Origin: Putridiphycobacter sp045107045 | GTDB lineage: Bacteria > Bacteroidota > Bacteroidia > Flavobacteriales_D > Crocinitomicaceae | DNA length: 64,000 bases | Assembly (NCBI GenBank): GCA_045107045.1 | Contig: JBGCFR010000011.1 | Coordinates: forward strand, 1 to 64,000 | Direction: 5' to 3' | Shown here: in pieces, positions 35,813 through 45,800 of the stretch | Layout of the letters: every line of letters begins with the position of its first letter | Position numbering within the stretch: position 1 is the stretch's first letter | Program-made: the position numbers and the translations under genes | The notes under the pieces: model-generated | Database searches by the model: none | What the model was told of the DNA's origin: nothing | The model's input: the letters and a program-made list of their open reading frames with translations, nothing else

Positions 35813-36322
35813 TTACAACGCAGGAATGTTAACAAGTGCAATGGTTTCATCATTAAGTTCGGCTATTATTTGACTAATTGTTTTGTTTAAAATTGGATGC
35901 TTATAACTTGGTTCAAGATCTCTTAATGGATATAAAACAAAATTTCTTGATTGCATATAGGGGTGTGGGATTATTAAATCATGATAATTGTATGTTTCAT
36001 TATTAAAATCAATAATATCAATATCGATTAACCTTGAGGAATATCCCGCTTCCAATTTTATTGGTCTACCCATTTTCAACTCTATGGCTTTTATTTCAAC
36101 CAAAAGCAGTATGGGGCTAAGTTTCGTTTCAATTTTTACTGCTAAATTAAAAAAGTCGTCCTTAGCTTTAAAGCCCCATGGAGGGGTTTGATAGACTTTA
36201 GATATTTTCAGGATATTAATTTTTGCTTCTTTTAAAAAGGCTATTGCTTCCTTAATATTTTGAATTTTATCTCCCATATTTGTTCCCAAACCCAAAATCG
36301 CAATTGCTTTTTTCTGTTGCAT
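35813..36322 (-). CDS. folK: 2-amino-4-hydroxy-6-hydroxymethyldihydropteridine pyrophosphokinase
   Basis: A 169-residue FolK, which transfers pyrophosphate from ATP to the hydroxymethylpterin in folate synthesis. The hallmark sequences are present: ILGLGTNMGDKIQNI at residues 9-23, VYQTPPWGF and FFNLAVKIET in the first half, SSRLIDIDIIDFNNE around residues 102-116 (the DID metal-binding pair), and IPHPYMQSRNFVLYPLRDL. Length is typical of the monofunctional enzyme. It is a single gene; no folB or folP is adjacent. Confidence 0.94.
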   Translation of the reverse strand: MQQKKAIAILGLGTNMGDKIQNIKEAIAFLKEAKINILKISKVYQTPPWGFKAKDDFFNLAVKIETKLSPILLLVEIKAIELKMGRPIKLEAGYSSRLIDIDIIDFNNETYNYHDLIIPHPYMQSRNFVLYPLRDLEPSYKHPILNKTISQIIAELNDETIALVNIPAL

Positions 36323-36512
36323 AAAACAATTTTAATATTTTTTTCGGATAGAGCCAACCTTTTCGAATTCAATTTCGTCATATAAGCAAGACAGAAAGCT
36401 TTTTGGGGCTTTTTGGTTTTAATTTCCTTGCAAAAGGCCTAAATAGAAGTTGCTACCAATTTTACCTGCTCCTTCTCTTTAGGTCTTTCTTTTTTCAAAA
36501 AGTTTCAGATAT

Positions 36513-36541
36513 AAAAAAAGCTCCTAAATTAAGGAGCTTTT
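36513..36541 (-). terminator. Rho-independent terminator of tRNA-Leu
   Basis: AAAAGCTCC pairs with GGAGCTTTT around TTAATTTA and is followed by a T run on the minus strand, two bases after the tRNA's 3' end. Confidence 0.88.
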
Positions 36542-36543
36542 CG

Positions 36544-36624
36544 TACCCGAGGCCGGGATCGAACCGGCACTCCAGTGGAACACGAGTTTGAGTCGTGCGC
36601 GTCTACCAATTCCGCCACTCGGGC
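36544..36624 (-). tRNA. tRNA-Leu (anticodon CAA)
   Basis: The 81-base minus-strand sequence folds as a class II tRNA: acceptor stem GCCCGAG with CTCGGGT (one G-U pair), D-arm containing GGTAGA, anticodon stem CACGA/TCGTG with loop CTCAAAC (anticodon CAA, reading UUG), a variable arm of about 12 bases, and a T-arm GCCGG/CCGGC around TTCGATC. The CCA end is not encoded. The gene is directly followed by its terminator. Confidence 0.96.
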
Positions 36625-36680
36625 AATGCTTCAAATTGATTTTAATTTGAAATGGTGTGCAAATTTATTAAAATTTTAAT

Positions 36681-37067
36681 TTATCCGACTATTTTTTCGG
36701 CTATTTCCTTTAATTCTTCCGGACTTAATGAAAGCTTTTGGTTAGCAAAATTCATATCATCCATTCTATTAATAGGTATCAGATGAATATGTGCGTGCGG
36801 AACTTCCAAACCTATCACTGTCATTCCAATTCTATTGCAAGGAAATGCCTTTAATATTTTCTTAGAAACTCCTTTAGCAAATACCATCATTTCACTCAGT
36901 AAATCGTCTTCAAGATCAAATATATAATCTACTTCCAATTTTGGGATTACCAGCGTATGTCCTTTTTGAAGCGGAGATATATCCAAGAACGCTAAAAACT
37001 GATCAGATTCAGCAATTTTAAATGCTTGAATTTCTCCATTGATAATTTTAGAAAAAATAGAAGACAT
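36681..37067 (-). CDS. HIT family protein
   Basis: A 128-residue protein of the histidine-triad superfamily: SSIFSKIINGEIQAFKI at the start, GHTLVIPK near 36-43, and the triad HAHIHLIP near 91-98. HIT proteins of the Hint/HinT type hydrolyse nucleoside phosphoramidates or related nucleotide bonds. The gene lies one base after greA and should be co-transcribed with it. Confidence 0.94.
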   Translation of the reverse strand: MSSIFSKIINGEIQAFKIAESDQFLAFLDISPLQKGHTLVIPKLEVDYIFDLEDDLLSEMMVFAKGVSKKILKAFPCNRIGMTVIGLEVPHAHIHLIPINRMDDMNFANQKLSLSPEELKEIAEKIVG

Positions 37068-37068
37068 T

Positions 37069-37542
37069 TTACCTAGTAATATTTAAAATTTCAAAATTAA
37101 GTACACCATTTGGTGTTTTTATTTCAGCAATATCACCTACAGACTTGCCTAACAAACCTTTTCCAAATGGAGAATCGATTGAAATTTTCTTTTCCTTCAA
37201 ATTCGCTTCGTTTTCCGCTACAATTGTATAATCAACTTTAGTCCCATTGGCCACATTCTTAATCGTTACTTTAGACAAAATAAATACCTTAGAATTATCG
37301 ACTTTAGAATCGTCAATTAACCTAGCATTGGATACAATTACTTTCAATTTTGCAATTCTTGTTTCTAACAATCCTTGCTCCTCTTTAGCAGCATGATATT
37401 CAGCATTTTCAGATAAATCTCCCTTATCTCTTGCTTCTGCAATTTGATTGGTAATAAAAGGTCTTTCTACTGTCTCTAACTGGCGCAGTTCGTCCTTCAA
37501 TTTTTTTAATCCTTCTGCTGTATAATAACTAATGTCTGACAT
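37069..37542 (-). CDS. greA: Transcription elongation factor GreA
   Basis: A 157-residue GreA, which rescues backtracked RNA polymerase by stimulating transcript cleavage. Residues 1-75 form the coiled coil (SYYTAEGLKKLKDELRQLE-like start, EARDKGDLSENAEYHAAKEEQG), and residues about 80-157 the FKBP-like C-domain with VDYTIVAENEA and SIDSPFGKGLLGKSVGD. The DLSENAEY tip with its acidic pair is intact. Length is normal. Confidence 0.97.
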   Translation of the reverse strand: MSDISYYTAEGLKKLKDELRQLETVERPFITNQIAEARDKGDLSENAEYHAAKEEQGLLETRIAKLKVIVSNARLIDDSKVDNSKVFILSKVTIKNVANGTKVDYTIVAENEANLKEKKISIDSPFGKGLLGKSVGDIAEIKTPNGVLNFEILNITR

Positions 37543-37564
37543 AATGCTTCTTTATATAAAATAA

Positions 37565-37589
37565 CAAAAGAGCCCAATGGGCTCTTTTG
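37565..37589 (-). terminator. Rho-independent terminator of the TonB/T9SS/PorV-like operon
   Basis: CAAAAGAGCCC-ATT-GGGCTCTTTTG is a perfect 11-base stem placed 22 bases past the stop of the PorV/PorQ-like gene. On the minus strand the T-rich tail is TTATTTT. Confidence 0.82.
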
Positions 37590-37610
37590 AATTACAAATA
37601 TAGTAATTTT

Positions 37611-38687
37611 TTAATTTAGCGACAACGTCAATCCAATTGTATGAATACCATTGAATAAGTTCACCGCTCTATAAGCATATTGAATTCCTAGATTATTTTT
37701 ATTCTCACCAAGAATTGCATCAACAGATAAACCCGCTGTAATACCACTTAGCGCCGTTGCTCTTCCGTCAACCACATAATCACTACTAAAAATACCTCTT
37801 TCGTAAACATAACCTGCTTTTAAATGAAAAGAAGCTTGTGCTATTTCTTTACCATAGTCTGCTCCAATTCTAATTTGGTCGTATGAAAAAGAATTAGCCG
37901 TGAAAGCTCCAGCTAAAGTCAATTTATCTGTCTCAGTAAAATTAAAGTCATATGAAGCACCAATATTTAATAAAGACGGTAATTCAAATGATTCACTTCT
38001 TTGTTCAAGAGATGCAAGAAGACCAGTTTCAGGATACTCTATTAACTGAGCCAATCCGTCACCAGAATAATTCATTGTTGGTCCAATATTTTTTAAAGCA
38101 ATACCAAACTTAATATTATCTTCCTCTCCAGTCACATATCTAATACCAACATCTAATCCAACTCCATTCCCCCTAATGTTTGCAATGGATTCAGAAATTA
38201 CCTTAACGTTAATTCCAGCGTAAATAGATTGAGAGAATGCATGTGCTATTCCTAAGTTAAAGGTATTCATTCTTGGTGAAAAGTCACCAATACCTCCTTC
38301 AGGCTGATTTACAGTTGTAATTTGAATATCACCAAAATTAAGAGATGTAATACCTACAGTAAACACAGTTGATTCAGAAACCCTTTGTGCTAAACCCGCA
38401 GAATTAACATTAATACCTGAACCTCCTAACCAATTCGTTCTATCGAACATAATTTCCGTCTTAGAAGTAAACGCTAATCCAGCAATATTTGTAAAAGTTG
38501 CTGACATTCCTATATCACTTGCTATACCTGCATCAGCCATTCCAACGCCTCTTGCCCAAGGGTTGATTAATAATTGAGATGCTCCAGCCTGTCCAACTCT
38601 ATCGCCGTTACCAGCATAAAGAGCAGTTGAAAAGAACGCTACTGTTCCACATAGAATAGCTTTATTAATTATTGCTTTAATTTTCAT
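37611..38687 (-). CDS. PorV/PorQ family outer-membrane barrel protein
   Basis: A 358-residue protein starting at the ATG at 38685-38687; an in-frame TTG at 38703-38705 would add six residues. Residues 1-24 are a signal peptide ending in STALYA. The rest matches the PorV/PorQ (UPF0164) family: QLLINPWARGVGMADAGIAS early, MSATFTNIAGLAF, then successive barrel strands (FTVGITSLNFGDIQITTV, IYAGINVKVISES, GVGLDVGIRYV) and a final FNGIHTIGLTLSLN. PorV acts in T9SS as a shuttle that ferries cargo from the translocon to the attachment complex. It ends a three-gene operon with a T9SS cargo protein upstream, so it may be a dedicated partner of that protein. Confidence 0.88.
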   Translation of the reverse strand: MKIKAIINKAILCGTVAFFSTALYAGNGDRVGQAGASQLLINPWARGVGMADAGIASDIGMSATFTNIAGLAFTSKTEIMFDRTNWLGGSGINVNSAGLAQRVSESTVFTVGITSLNFGDIQITTVNQPEGGIGDFSPRMNTFNLGIAHAFSQSIYAGINVKVISESIANIRGNGVGLDVGIRYVTGEEDNIKFGIALKNIGPTMNYSGDGLAQLIEYPETGLLASLEQRSESFELPSLLNIGASYDFNFTETDKLTLAGAFTANSFSYDQIRIGADYGKEIAQASFHLKAGYVYERGIFSSDYVVDGRATALSGITAGLSVDAILGENKNNLGIQYAYRAVNLFNGIHTIGLTLSLN

Positions 38688-38715
38688 AATTTCATTTTTT
38701 TTCAACTAACTCTAA

Positions 38716-41700
38716 TTAGATATTATTTAAATCAACTTTACGCATGGTTCCAAACCACTTCACAATCTTTTCTCCAACACCTGGTACTTCTACATGAATA
38801 ATGTAAACACCACTTGAAATTGGAATCCCTTTGGTGTTTGTTAAATCCCATTCTACCGAAGTCAATTCATCATCTTTAACAAACTGACGGATCAGTGAAC
38901 CTTGCATGTTAAATATCTTAACATTACACTGTTCAGGTAAGTTAGTAATCTTTACTCTATTATCTAATCTTCCATTTTCATACTCGCTATATGCATAGTA
39001 AGGGTTGGGTACAACATTGATAATATCTAATCTTGATTCCAATTCAGTTGACACTCCTGTTCTTGCACTTTCTTCTTCTGATATCGTAAAGCTATATCTA
39101 GGATATCCATCATTTGAACCTTTAGTCTCATCTCTTACAGCATAAGGCCTGTTTACTCTGACCTTAATACTCACATCTGTTGATAAATATTCACCAAACT
39201 CAACCAACAATGGTTCAGCAATAAAGGTACAGGCCTCAAAAACTGATTTATGTCCTGATGGTGACTGTAATGACAATTGCTGCTTAAGGTATTTACCTTC
39301 ATCATATATTGGCATTTCTAAAACATTACCAAAGACATAGATAAAGTGAAAACCTCCTAAGAGTGGTTGAAATGTCTCGTTTATAAGGTTGCTTGTTGGG
39401 TTCCATATCATATCAGTACCATTTTCTCCAGCTAACCATGAGTTTTCTCCAAAGGCCATATTTAATCGTTTACCTGTGGTTACATCAATGGCATAGCCAG
39501 GAAACCATCCCATTCCTTTGTCATTGGCATCACTCACCGCTTCGCCTTCTTTATTAACTGAAGTTTGATCTCTTAATTCAAGAATATCTGCATCTCCAAT
39601 GGTTTGACTATTATTATCGTTCATTTCAAGTACTGGGCACTTTGTCCATAATGACTTATCAGCGGTGATTACAATATCTAAATCGTGTAACTTAGACATT
39701 CCATAGTTTTTAAAAGTTGAGGCAGATAAGTTGTAATATCCTGGATTACCCAATGGCATTCCATAAACCTCATAACCAACATGGCTGAAAGGAGCAATTG
39801 AGCCACTTAAAAGAGATTCCCATTCTTGTTTGGCATCTGAATTGTCTCTATCATAATAGTAGCATGGATTCTGAATCCATAATTCCTCATCACAAGTAGG
39901 ATCCTCTGTAGCAGGAGGTGTATTTGAACCTGCACGAATCCAATTTGTGGAGTAATTATTATCACTGTCAGCAATTCCTGATAGCCAATTGCTCGCAGAA
40001 TCAAGGTGTGATACTGAGCTTGTAATCGGTGTTGTGGTCCAAGTCTTTTCAAAAATTCCACCTCCGTATTCAATTTGTTGCATATTTAGTGAAAGACCCC
40101 ATTCTGGGAAAATTTGCTCGTTTGAAATAGAAATATCATAATTAGCTCTTGCAGTATCTGTACTACCGTCGCTTGCGGTACGAACAATCATCCAAATTGC
40201 ATCTTGGTTTACGCCTCCTCTATCTTCACCAGCTTCTTTATCAATAGTCACTGAATAAGTACCGGCTTTAAGGTTCAAAGGATCAACTACCTTAATATTA
40301 ATTGGACCTCCTCCACTTTCAAAAACTGGTTTATCAATCTGTCCATCATTTAAAATGGTGGCGATACTCTCTGGTGTTAACTCCAATACATTACCTGCAT
40401 TACCCATCCCTTCTTCTTGTGTAATTCTTGGTTGAAAACCATATTCTGTTCCAAATGAAGTACCTTGACCTTCAACTGCAGGGTTGTGAGGTATTGCGAC
40501 TACTGTTTCAATTTCGCCAAAAGTAGCAGACTGTCTTGATGATAAATACGGTGTTTTTTGTCCGTCAACACCATCAGCCTTTGTTGGGTCATACTCTTTA
40601 AATTGGTTATAAGCATAAGACACGGCTATATAATAGTATTTCTTATGGTTAACAAGTGCCCTATCTCCTGTAGCAAAGAAATCTTCTGTCAGCAAGAATG
40701 AATGCTTTAGTCCTTCGTCAACACCATTGACTTTAACAGATGGTACAGAAATATTATCTTCCTCATTAAAGTCGTAGTTGATTAGCTTGGTGACACCATT
40801 GGCAATATCACATTGCGCAACTAAACGTGCTTTTGTAATATCAGCTAAATCTGATACTGAAGCGGTAGCATCAGACATTTGAAATACTTGAAAACCTTCG
40901 AAACGATAAAATCGGTCGTTTAGCTCTCCTTCGTCATTTCTAAGAGGAATGTTAATTTTATCTTCATTCTCATAATCTTCTATGCCTGGTGCTGAACCAT
41001 CTAACAAAAGGACGATTTGATTTTCTAATTCTTGAACGGTTACAGCTGGAGCCAATGGTGGCTCAAGTATAGCAAAACAAGCATCAAATAAATTTTGTGC
41101 TTTAGTATCAGCCACCTTCATGGCATTTACTGAAGCCAATAAGTCTCCATTAAAACTTCTGCCGTACACCACACCAACTGTTAAGTTATTCAATGCGCCT
41201 GGTCTTAATGTAAAAGGGCCTGCAACTTGCACAAATCGTCTGTCTGCTGCATCCCTATCTGACCATTCTATTCCGGCTGATGCATCTGGTCCTTGTCCAG
41301 CTGCTGCTGTTCCCCATCCAGCTGGATCAGAGTCTCCAGGGAACATATAGTTTGTAGGTACAGCCCCTGACAATCCATTATCTCCAAATGTATGAGGATT
41401 TCCTGAAGAGCCCCAAATACCTCTCATAAATCCATAGTATTGGGCAGCGGTTCCTGGATCACCTTGTACAGGACCGGCTCCGTTTGTATAAAATATAAAT
41501 CTTCTCATCCCCATTCTTTCATTATCAGGAATACTATCACCGTAACCTAATCCTAAACCTTCGTATGGCACACCATTATATTGGAACGCTTCTAAAGCAC
41601 CTTGTGGTGTTGACTCAGTTAGCGGATTATCGCCTGCTGGAAGAAGAGGATGCTTTAAAAATGCTGCATCAGCATCTTGGTATGGTCCTTCAAAGAAATC

Positions 41701-42837
41701 CACTCCAATTGCTGGAGGGTTAGCACCAAAATTAGAAGCTCCAAGGTTATCATCTAAATCTCCATTATAAGCAAAGCCAAGGCCTCTAGACACATCACAT
41801 CCCACATAATCATCCTGAGCACCACCAATATCAGCATCAACATATTGAGCAAAATAAGTGTTTTCAAGAGTTTGTGTTCCTCTATTAATCATTTCATAAT
41901 TATAGAAGGTCATGTCATTAATCTGATCATTAGTAGCAAAAGAAAATGCTTGCGCACGAATCTCCATTCCGATAGGCTCTCCTTGAGATCCTTGATGAAT
42001 ATTTCCTTTATCATTAAAAACCCACCAATTGGTTTCATCACCAAATAATGTGACTCTTCTATCTCCTCTACAGTCAACATCACCATTAATATCAAACCAT
42101 GGGTAATCGCCATCCACAATTGGGTCATATCTTCCATTTGCCCCATCTGGCGCATCCGGATTATCATAAAAAGGTGCTAAGTAATAATCTTGACCTAATG
42201 ACACATCTCCATGTGCGGGCCAATCTAAAATTTTCTGTAATTCAAAAACATCCAATGGTTCCACCCCATCGCAGTCCTCTGGTTCTGTTATCCCATTGTT
42301 ACACTTCCACCAACTGATAAATTGTTGAACTTTTCCTTTTTCAATTGTAAAAAAGCGATCATATTTATTACACTCTTCTGGAATAATTTCAGCATCACCA
42401 AAGCCTCTAATTACATCCGAAGATGCACTTTGAGGTGAAGTTGGGTCAAAATTACCTGGGCTTCCCCCAAAAGTAGAAAGTGGTCCAGCCCAAAAATCAG
42501 GACCATCACCAATAAATTTTTGTGCAGCAATTCTCAATTGGCCGTTTACATCAGTTCCACCCATCCATAGTGAGCCTGCATAAATAACATCAGGACCAGA
42601 ACCATCAATTGTTTTTGGCACCTCATAAGATGCTCTATTTGCCGAACGTTCGGTCCATAAAATACCGCCTGTTTCTATTCTTGCACGTACATTATTAAAT
42701 TGCAGCAATAATGCACCTACAGACACTGTACATCCAGCCGCTCTAGGATCCAATCCATTATTGTTATTTGAGCCAGGACCTACAAAGGACATTCCCATTA
42801 AACCTGCTAAAACAATTATTACACTTATATTTTTCAT
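38716..42837 (-). CDS. Large T9SS type A secreted protein
   Basis: A 1373-residue protein starting at the ATG at 42835-42837 and preceded by 28 bases after the receptor stop. Residues 1-20 are a signal peptide. The next about 600 residues contain GGILWTERSANRASYEVPK, DVIYAGSLWMGGTDVNGQLR and FNAQKFI-like blocks that recur in large Bacteroidota surface proteins, then beta-rich segments (AGTYSVTIDKEAG). The last about 90 residues carry a T9SS type A domain (VVPNPYYAYSEYENGRLDNR, CNVKIFNMQGSLIRQF, GVYIIHVEVPG). Acidic residues are abundant. No catalytic motif was seen. The paired receptor and PorV-like gene suggest a surface complex. Confidence 0.8.
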   Translation of the reverse strand: MKNISVIIVLAGLMGMSFVGPGSNNNNGLDPRAAGCTVSVGALLLQFNNVRARIETGGILWTERSANRASYEVPKTIDGSGPDVIYAGSLWMGGTDVNGQLRIAAQKFIGDGPDFWAGPLSTFGGSPGNFDPTSPQSASSDVIRGFGDAEIIPEECNKYDRFFTIEKGKVQQFISWWKCNNGITEPEDCDGVEPLDVFELQKILDWPAHGDVSLGQDYYLAPFYDNPDAPDGANGRYDPIVDGDYPWFDINGDVDCRGDRRVTLFGDETNWWVFNDKGNIHQGSQGEPIGMEIRAQAFSFATNDQINDMTFYNYEMINRGTQTLENTYFAQYVDADIGGAQDDYVGCDVSRGLGFAYNGDLDDNLGASNFGANPPAIGVDFFEGPYQDADAAFLKHPLLPAGDNPLTESTPQGALEAFQYNGVPYEGLGLGYGDSIPDNERMGMRRFIFYTNGAGPVQGDPGTAAQYYGFMRGIWGSSGNPHTFGDNGLSGAVPTNYMFPGDSDPAGWGTAAAGQGPDASAGIEWSDRDAADRRFVQVAGPFTLRPGALNNLTVGVVYGRSFNGDLLASVNAMKVADTKAQNLFDACFAILEPPLAPAVTVQELENQIVLLLDGSAPGIEDYENEDKINIPLRNDEGELNDRFYRFEGFQVFQMSDATASVSDLADITKARLVAQCDIANGVTKLINYDFNEEDNISVPSVKVNGVDEGLKHSFLLTEDFFATGDRALVNHKKYYYIAVSYAYNQFKEYDPTKADGVDGQKTPYLSSRQSATFGEIETVVAIPHNPAVEGQGTSFGTEYGFQPRITQEEGMGNAGNVLELTPESIATILNDGQIDKPVFESGGGPINIKVVDPLNLKAGTYSVTIDKEAGEDRGGVNQDAIWMIVRTASDGSTDTARANYDISISNEQIFPEWGLSLNMQQIEYGGGIFEKTWTTTPITSSVSHLDSASNWLSGIADSDNNYSTNWIRAGSNTPPATEDPTCDEELWIQNPCYYYDRDNSDAKQEWESLLSGSIAPFSHVGYEVYGMPLGNPGYYNLSASTFKNYGMSKLHDLDIVITADKSLWTKCPVLEMNDNNSQTIGDADILELRDQTSVNKEGEAVSDANDKGMGWFPGYAIDVTTGKRLNMAFGENSWLAGENGTDMIWNPTSNLINETFQPLLGGFHFIYVFGNVLEMPIYDEGKYLKQQLSLQSPSGHKSVFEACTFIAEPLLVEFGEYLSTDVSIKVRVNRPYAVRDETKGSNDGYPRYSFTISEEESARTGVSTELESRLDIINVVPNPYYAYSEYENGRLDNRVKITNLPEQCNVKIFNMQGSLIRQFVKDDELTSVEWDLTNTKGIPISSGVYIIHVEVPGVGEKIVKWFGTMRKVDLNNI

Positions 42838-42865
42838 ATTATTAAATATCATATTAAAAATTATC

Positions 42866-45800
42866 TTAAAAATCAAATTTTACACCTAATCTAATTGTTC
42901 TTGGAATTCCTAAGTTGAACAGATTATTTGTTCTTAAGGAATAATAATTAGAGTAAGAATCTGTATTCAATTGATTACCTGCTACATTTTGCCCTAATGC
43001 AGACAATAGGAACCCATCATCTGTAGGGTTACCTGTACCTCTATATACATTTATAACATTCACAAAGTTGAACACATTGTTTACTCTTAGGTACACATTG
43101 AGATAAGCTACTTTCTTTTTATCATTTTCATCTTTTCCACCAAACGTTGCCTTGAAGTTTCTGTCTAATTGAGCATCTACTCTATATGACCAAGGTAAAT
43201 TTGACCCGTTTAAAGTTCCTTCTAAACCTGATGTTTGCGGTGTTGCTAGCGATTCTGCAGTGATAATTTGCTGTCTAGAATAAGGCGTTCCGGACCCTAA
43301 ATTAGCTTGAACGTTTAAGCCTGTATTTTCGAATACACCAAAATTCTTAATTTTTGGACCTTTGTAATCTTTACCTCCACCATATCTATAATCAACAACT
43401 AAATTAAAAGCATGTCTCTGATCAAAGTTATATGGCAAAATGTTTCTCAAATTTGGCTCCCCTGCATTAATTAAACTAAGTGCAGATGCATCATCAGACC
43501 CTGTACCATTAGCAAATTGAAGTGTATAAGAGGCGTTTATTCTAATATTACCTGTTCTTCTTAAGTCATAAGAAACAGTTGTTCCTTTAATAGTTCCAAA
43601 ATCTCTATTTCCGAAAGTTGTATAGGATGCAGGATAAGCATCAGTAATTCTCTGTAATTGCACTTGATCTCTTTGTTCCTTGTAGAATGCTGAAATCTTT
43701 ATTGATGACGTTTTCGTCAGTACTTGTTGAAAACCTATTTCATAATCAATTGTTTTTTCAGGTAGTAAGTTCGGATTATCAATAATAATACTTCTTGTAT
43801 TCACAAATTGATAGTCTGTAGGATCAAATACATTTCTACCAGTAGGTCGTTTTGTTAAGATATCATAATGGGCAAAGAATGAAGCTTCATCAGAAATTGG
43901 AAACGAGAAAGCAATTCTTGGCATTAAATTAAATTGTGCCTTATAATCATCAAAATCAGTTGGGTTTGGTGAGGTAGCACTTGGATCATTTAAAAGAGGC
44001 GCTATACCTTCTGACCCTTGAATTACTGCAGAGTTGTCAACTTCTAAACCAGTTGCATCATACCAAATATCTCCATCTCTATAACCATTAATTTTAGTAG
44101 TATTTCCAATATCATCAACGTAAACAACTGCATCTTCTGATATATTTTCAGGATGGCTCACGTCAGAACCACCAATAGTACTTACTTCTTTTACTGTTTT
44201 TGCACCATACACCAAATACTTATCTTTTAGAACTGGCTGATTGGCATCAAAAATATCTGCTCTCAGTCCAACATTAAAAATGATATCATCAAAAGCAAAT
44301 TTATCCATAATATACCCTGATATATATATAGGCTGATATGCCCCAATCTTTCTAATTAAGTTACCATTATCATCATATTCTGTAAAATACTTTTGAATAT
44401 CTGTGGCACCTCTAACCTTTTCTCCTGTATGATCGTAACCTCTCCAGCCAAAATATTGTTGTCCTGAATTCAATAAATCATCCGGTGAAAACATAGCTAA
44501 ATTAAAAAAGTTAGGATCTAATTCATCTAGATTAATAAAGTCAGTTCCATCAATAAAAGCCTCCAAATCTGCTCCCTCTAAACCATCTTGTTCTCCTAAA
44601 GCTTTTCTCACAGAATAATCAAAAAAGTACTGTGCATCATTTTCTTCCTGGCCCTGATATGCACCAGGTGCAGCATTTAATCTACCATAAGTAACTCTAG
44701 GGAAAGTACCTTCATATCTAAAAGACACATCATTTCTATCAATTCCTGTAATATGACTATTCAAATACAATCTAGAAATTGTCCAGATGGTTTGAGGATT
44801 AATTCCATTTAATCCAGCAGGATTTGATCTAAAATCCCTATCCCATCTTTGCTCATATTCAAAGCCTAATGTTAACGCATGGTCATTTAAGTTAATAGTA
44901 CCTGACCCTGTTACTCTTAATTGATCATTTTGAGAAAAACGATAAGTACTAAATGGAGCACCAAAACTACTCCACAAACCATAGACACTAGGTAAGATAT
45001 CACCATTAACTAAAGCCCCACCAGCACGAATCTGGTCTAGGTTTTCAAATTGACCAACTGTTTGCCCTTCATATATATTATAATACTGAGAAGTAATAGC
45101 CGAAAACCCAGGATTATTATCCGCTGCTGTAAATTCAACTAAGGTATCATTCCAACCTGTTAACACTAAACTATCAAGATCTGCTGTAAAGCCATATGAA
45201 TTTTCTCGGTATGTTTTAAATTTACCAACGTATCCATAATTAAATAATTTGTCTCCATGAGTTGCATCTTCTAATCGATTATGCTCTTGAGAATAATCAA
45301 TCATTAAGGAATAATAAGCTGATTTAATTTTAGATGTTGACCCTTCTACATTATTATTAAACCTTTGCGTAAATCGTCCAAAAACTCTCCAATCAAAATT
45401 AGTTTCTTCTCCAAAGTTTTCAAAATTCAGTAATGAATTCGTTCTGTTGTATTGATTATTACGACTGTAATTTAAAGACCCCCCAAAGGTTAAATTCATG
45501 GTTGGTCCAGCATTGACATCTAATTTTGCTGAAGCACTGTAATTTTGACCTCTATTATTCATTCTATATGGTACCTGTTCAAAATCATCAGCTCCTAAAA
45601 AATTAGAATTATAATAAGTACCTGTCCCTTCGCTATTAGGTCTCAATGGACCAATTCCATTTTCGTAATCTAACAAGTCATCTCTTACTTCTTTTTTAAT
45701 TCTATATGCTCCGCCATTGTGTAACGGTCTTGCATCCAGTCTATCTCTTGCATTTGCAGATAAGAAAAATCCTAAAATTGGTTTACCAGTTTTATTACCC

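Noticed and set aside
36403..36591. 62-residue plus-strand frame over the tRNA terminator
   Set aside because: It runs through the antisense of the tRNA-Leu gene and its terminator, and its content is explained by these.
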